64,000 nt of DNA, from the NCBI GenBank assembly GCA_041504365.1, contig CP167917.1, positions 2,108,001-2,172,000 on the forward strand. Reading direction: 5' to 3'. Below are positions 62,363-64,000 of the stretch, one piece after another. Source of the stretch: Dryocola sp. LX212 (GTDB lineage: Bacteria; Pseudomonadota; Gammaproteobacteria; Enterobacterales; Enterobacteriaceae). Under the pieces are notes generated by a model that was not told where the DNA came from, made no database searches, and saw only the letters and a program-made list of their open reading frames with translations. Within the stretch, counting starts at the first letter, position 1, and every line of letters starts with the position of its first letter. A program made the position numbers and the translations under genes.

Positions 62363-63229
62363 TCAGGCCTGCTGCGCCCGCAGCTGGTCAATCATCCAGC
62401 GTCCCGCCGCACCGGGCGGCACCTTATTTGACCACATCACGTCCACGTCAATGCGCTGGGGCCAACCTGCCACCGGCAGCTCTTTCAGCACGCTGTGGCC
62501 GAACTGCTGCACCAGCCAGCGGGGTAATATTCCCCAGCCGAAGCCTTGCTCCGCCATCTCCAGCAGCATCAGAAGTGAAGGGGATGACCAGGCCGGGCCG
62601 CCGCCCGTCTGCCGCGTTGGGTCCTTATAGGTTTTCAGGCACAGCTGACGCACGGTATGCAGCTGGTCCAGTTCCACGGATGGCAGCTGCGCCAGCTCGT
62701 GCTGGCTATGCAGAAAAATCGACATCTCGGCGCCAACCTGCAAACGTGCGACGGTGACGTCAACCGGATAACGCTCCTGTACGCGCAGCACACCGACGTG
62801 GGCTCGGCCTGACTGAATCAGATCAATAACGTCCTCGTCTTCTGCAATCAGGCATTCAAACTCAATATCCGGAAACTTCCCGGAAAAGCGTTTGAGGATC
62901 GATTCGTGGTGCGCGGTTTGCCAAACGTCGGAAAGCACGAAGCTGAGGCGCGGCTCGATGTTGCCCGCCAGCCGTACCGACACTTCATCCAGCCGTTCGC
63001 TGGCGGCAATAATTGACTGCACGTAAGGCAGCACACGGTAGCCCTGCGAGGTGAGTACCGGCTGGCGGCTGCTGCGGTCAAACAGCGTAATCCCCAGGTC
63101 CGCCTCAAGATTGGCGATAGCGTTGCTGATGGTGGACTGGCTTTTGCGCAGCTTGCGCGCCGCCGCCGAAAAAGATCCGGTTTCCACCGCCTGGAGGAAT
63201 GCTTCGAGTGACTCAGGAGAGAAGTGCAT
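62363..63229 (-). CDS. LysR-family regulator divergent from a PACE efflux gene
   Basis: A 288-residue LysR regulator. The helix-turn-helix ESLEAFLQAVETGSFSAAARKLRKSQSTISNAIANLEADLGI occupies residues 6-47 and the effector domain follows (about 88-285). It is not PunR/YdhB by its N-terminus. It faces the PACE efflux gene across 89 bp, the usual layout for a LysR activator of an efflux gene. The inducer could be a cationic biocide or a polyamine, but the sequence does not say. Confidence 0.9.
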   Translation of the reverse strand: MHFSPESLEAFLQAVETGSFSAAARKLRKSQSTISNAIANLEADLGITLFDRSSRQPVLTSQGYRVLPYVQSIIAASERLDEVSVRLAGNIEPRLSFVLSDVWQTAHHESILKRFSGKFPDIEFECLIAEDEDVIDLIQSGRAHVGVLRVQERYPVDVTVARLQVGAEMSIFLHSQHELAQLPSVELDQLHTVRQLCLKTYKDPTRQTGGGPAWSSPSLLMLLEMAEQGFGWGILPRWLVQQFGHSVLKELPVAGWPQRIDVDVMWSNKVPPGAAGRWMIDQLRAQQA

Positions 63230-63318
63230 TATCTATCGCTTTTATCGATGGCTCTTCATTTCATTCTATCAGGAATTACGATGAGAATAGGGCGCAAGGC
63301 AATACACTGGAGTTATTT

Positions 63319-63753
63319 ATGCATTCGCAAAAAAGATCTTTCGCTGAGCGCGTGGTGCACGCGGTCGGCTTTGAAGTCATCGCTATCTGTATTTCGGCCC
63401 CGGCCGCCGCGTGGCTGATGAACAAACCTATTTTCCAGATGGGGGCGCTGGCCGTCATGCTGGCTACCGTCGCGATGATCTGGAACATTATCTATAACAC
63501 CGGCTTCGATAAATTCTTCCCGGTTGGCCAGCCGCGTCGTCTGCCGCTGCGTATTGCCCATGCGCTGGGCTTCGAGGGTGGTTTTATCCTGATCGGCCTG
63601 CCGCTGGCAGCGTGGATGCTGGACGTCACTTTACTGAAAGCATTTATGGTGGAAATTGGCTTCTTCCTGTTCTTCCTGCCGTACACGGTTATCTATAACT
63701 GGTGCTACGACGCGCTGCGTAACCGTCGCCTGCAGTACCTGGCGAGCAGATAA
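63319..63753 (+). CDS. PACE-family (AceI-like) biocide/polyamine efflux protein
   Basis: A 144-residue membrane protein with two repeated BTP units, each with two helices. RVVHAVGFEVIAICISAPAAAW (about residues 11-32) and RIAHALGFEGGFILIGLPLAAW (about 79-100) share the HA-x-GFE motif with the conserved glutamate. The PACE family exports chlorhexidine and related cations by proton exchange, with short-chain diamines as likely native substrates. The start is ATG 63319, seven bases after GGAG. It is regulated presumably by the divergent LysR gene. The substrate is not proven. Confidence 0.9.
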   Translation: MHSQKRSFAERVVHAVGFEVIAICISAPAAAWLMNKPIFQMGALAVMLATVAMIWNIIYNTGFDKFFPVGQPRRLPLRIAHALGFEGGFILIGLPLAAWMLDVTLLKAFMVEIGFFLFFLPYTVIYNWCYDALRNRRLQYLASR

Positions 63754-63760
63754 TCAGCAG

Positions 63761-63781
63761 GCTGCCCTGCGACAGGGCAGC
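63761..63781. terminator. Hairpin between PACE gene and tam
   Basis: GCTGCCCTG, loop CGA, CAGGGCAGC is a perfect nine-base stem between convergent genes; it has no clear T-run. Confidence 0.6.
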
Positions 63782-63790
63782 TTCGTCAGC

Positions 63791-64000
63791 CTAAGTTTTA
63801 CGGGCAATAATAAACAGGCGTGGGAAGAGCATCAGCACGTTGCCGTCCTTTTGTACCGGGTAAGCCTGTTGCAGCAGGTGGTGATAGCGCTCCAGAAACG
63901 CCTTCTGCTGAATGGCGTCCAGATTTTCCAGGTAAGGGCGCAGGCCGGTGGAGCTCAGCCAGTCGATGATCGCCTGATGTGAAGGCATCACATGGAAATA
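63791..64000 (-). CDS. tam: Trans-aconitate 2-methyltransferase, C-terminal end, cut by window edge
   Basis: The minus-strand frame is open from the right edge to a TAG at 63791-63793. The visible 69 residues include SHQAIIDWLSSTGLRPYLENLD and the end LMLFPRLFIIARKT, which match the C-terminus of E. coli Tam. Tam is a cytoplasmic SAM-dependent enzyme that methylates trans-aconitate, an inhibitor of aconitase. The SAM-binding domain lies outside the window, so the catalytic motif is not visible. The call rests on the C-terminal match alone. Confidence 0.85.
   Translation of the reverse strand, partial: YFHVMPSHQAIIDWLSSTGLRPYLENLDAIQQKAFLERYHHLLQQAYPVQKDGNVLMLFPRLFIIARKT

Noticed and set aside
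1-64000. Prophage, complete insertion sequence or CRISPR array
   Set aside because: No integrase, transposase, phage structural gene or regularly spaced repeat was found in either strand.

Overview
The window comes from the chromosome of an enterobacterium (Enterobacteriaceae, in the broad Enterobacter/Klebsiella/Salmonella range). Much of its gene content matches the E. coli/Salmonella region around ynfM-ynfL-mlc-bioD2-clcB, dmsD-ynfHGE, ynfD-ynfC, speG-ynfB-ynfA, rspAB-ydfI-ydfH, ydfG and dcp. Coding density is high, GC is in the mid to high 50s percent except for one gene, and REP/BIME palindromes of the enteric type sit between many genes. I cannot name the species from sequence alone. 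I see no prophage, complete IS element, CRISPR array, rRNA or tRNA.

Layout. 1-6.4 kb: 5' part of an M32 carboxypeptidase, the ynfM/ynfL pair, mlc with its own Mlc box, bioD2, and clcB, which overlaps bioD2 tail to tail. 6.6-17.7 kb: an accessory catabolic locus absent from the E. coli order. A leftward operon (MFS transporter, HisD-like dehydrogenase, SDR, alpha/beta hydrolase, HpcH/HpaI aldolase, bicupin) faces a rightward operon (LacI-type regulator, two tandem-SnoaL proteins, a second HisD-like dehydrogenase). Two related palindromes lie in the divergent gap. This is the best candidate for an undescribed system. 17.9-21.3 kb: an OsmU/OpuC-type osmolyte ABC importer. 21.8-27.5 kb: a small monooxygenase gene, then the anaerobic DmsABC/YnfEGH reductase and its chaperone DmsD behind a plausible FNR promoter, then ynfD. 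27.6-34.7 kb: ynfC and the srfABC operon. 34.9-37 kb: a class I glutamine amidotransferase and an AT-rich APH(6)-type kinase gene bracketed by two same-orientation REP copies.

36.9-42.5 kb: a second LacI-controlled sugar locus (NupG-like transporter, two Gfo/Idh/MocA oxidoreductases, a TIM-barrel isomerase) with two well-formed operators 32 bp apart. 42.6-46.3 kb: a LysE exporter, aldA, speG, ynfB, ynfA. 46.5-52.5 kb: a complete sugar-acid locus (rspA dehydratase, rspB dehydrogenase, MFS importer, ydfI oxidoreductase) and its GntR/FCD regulator ydfH, with FCD-type operators in front of ydfI. 52.6-59.5 kb: ydfG, then a tightly coupled guaD-xdhABC operon for guanine to xanthine to urate. 59.6-64 kb: dcp, a ydiH-like small gene, a CsbD/DUF883-like small protein, a LysR regulator divergent from a PACE biocide efflux gene, and the 3' end of tam.

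Overall the window joins a conserved enteric backbone (anaerobic respiration, glucose control by Mlc, polyamine acetylation, osmoprotection) to at least three self-contained catabolic modules, each with its own regulator or tight operon structure. Names for backbone genes rest on recalled close similarity to the E. coli or Salmonella proteins. The functions proposed for the 6.6-17.7 kb and 36.9-42.5 kb loci are inferences from enzyme families.
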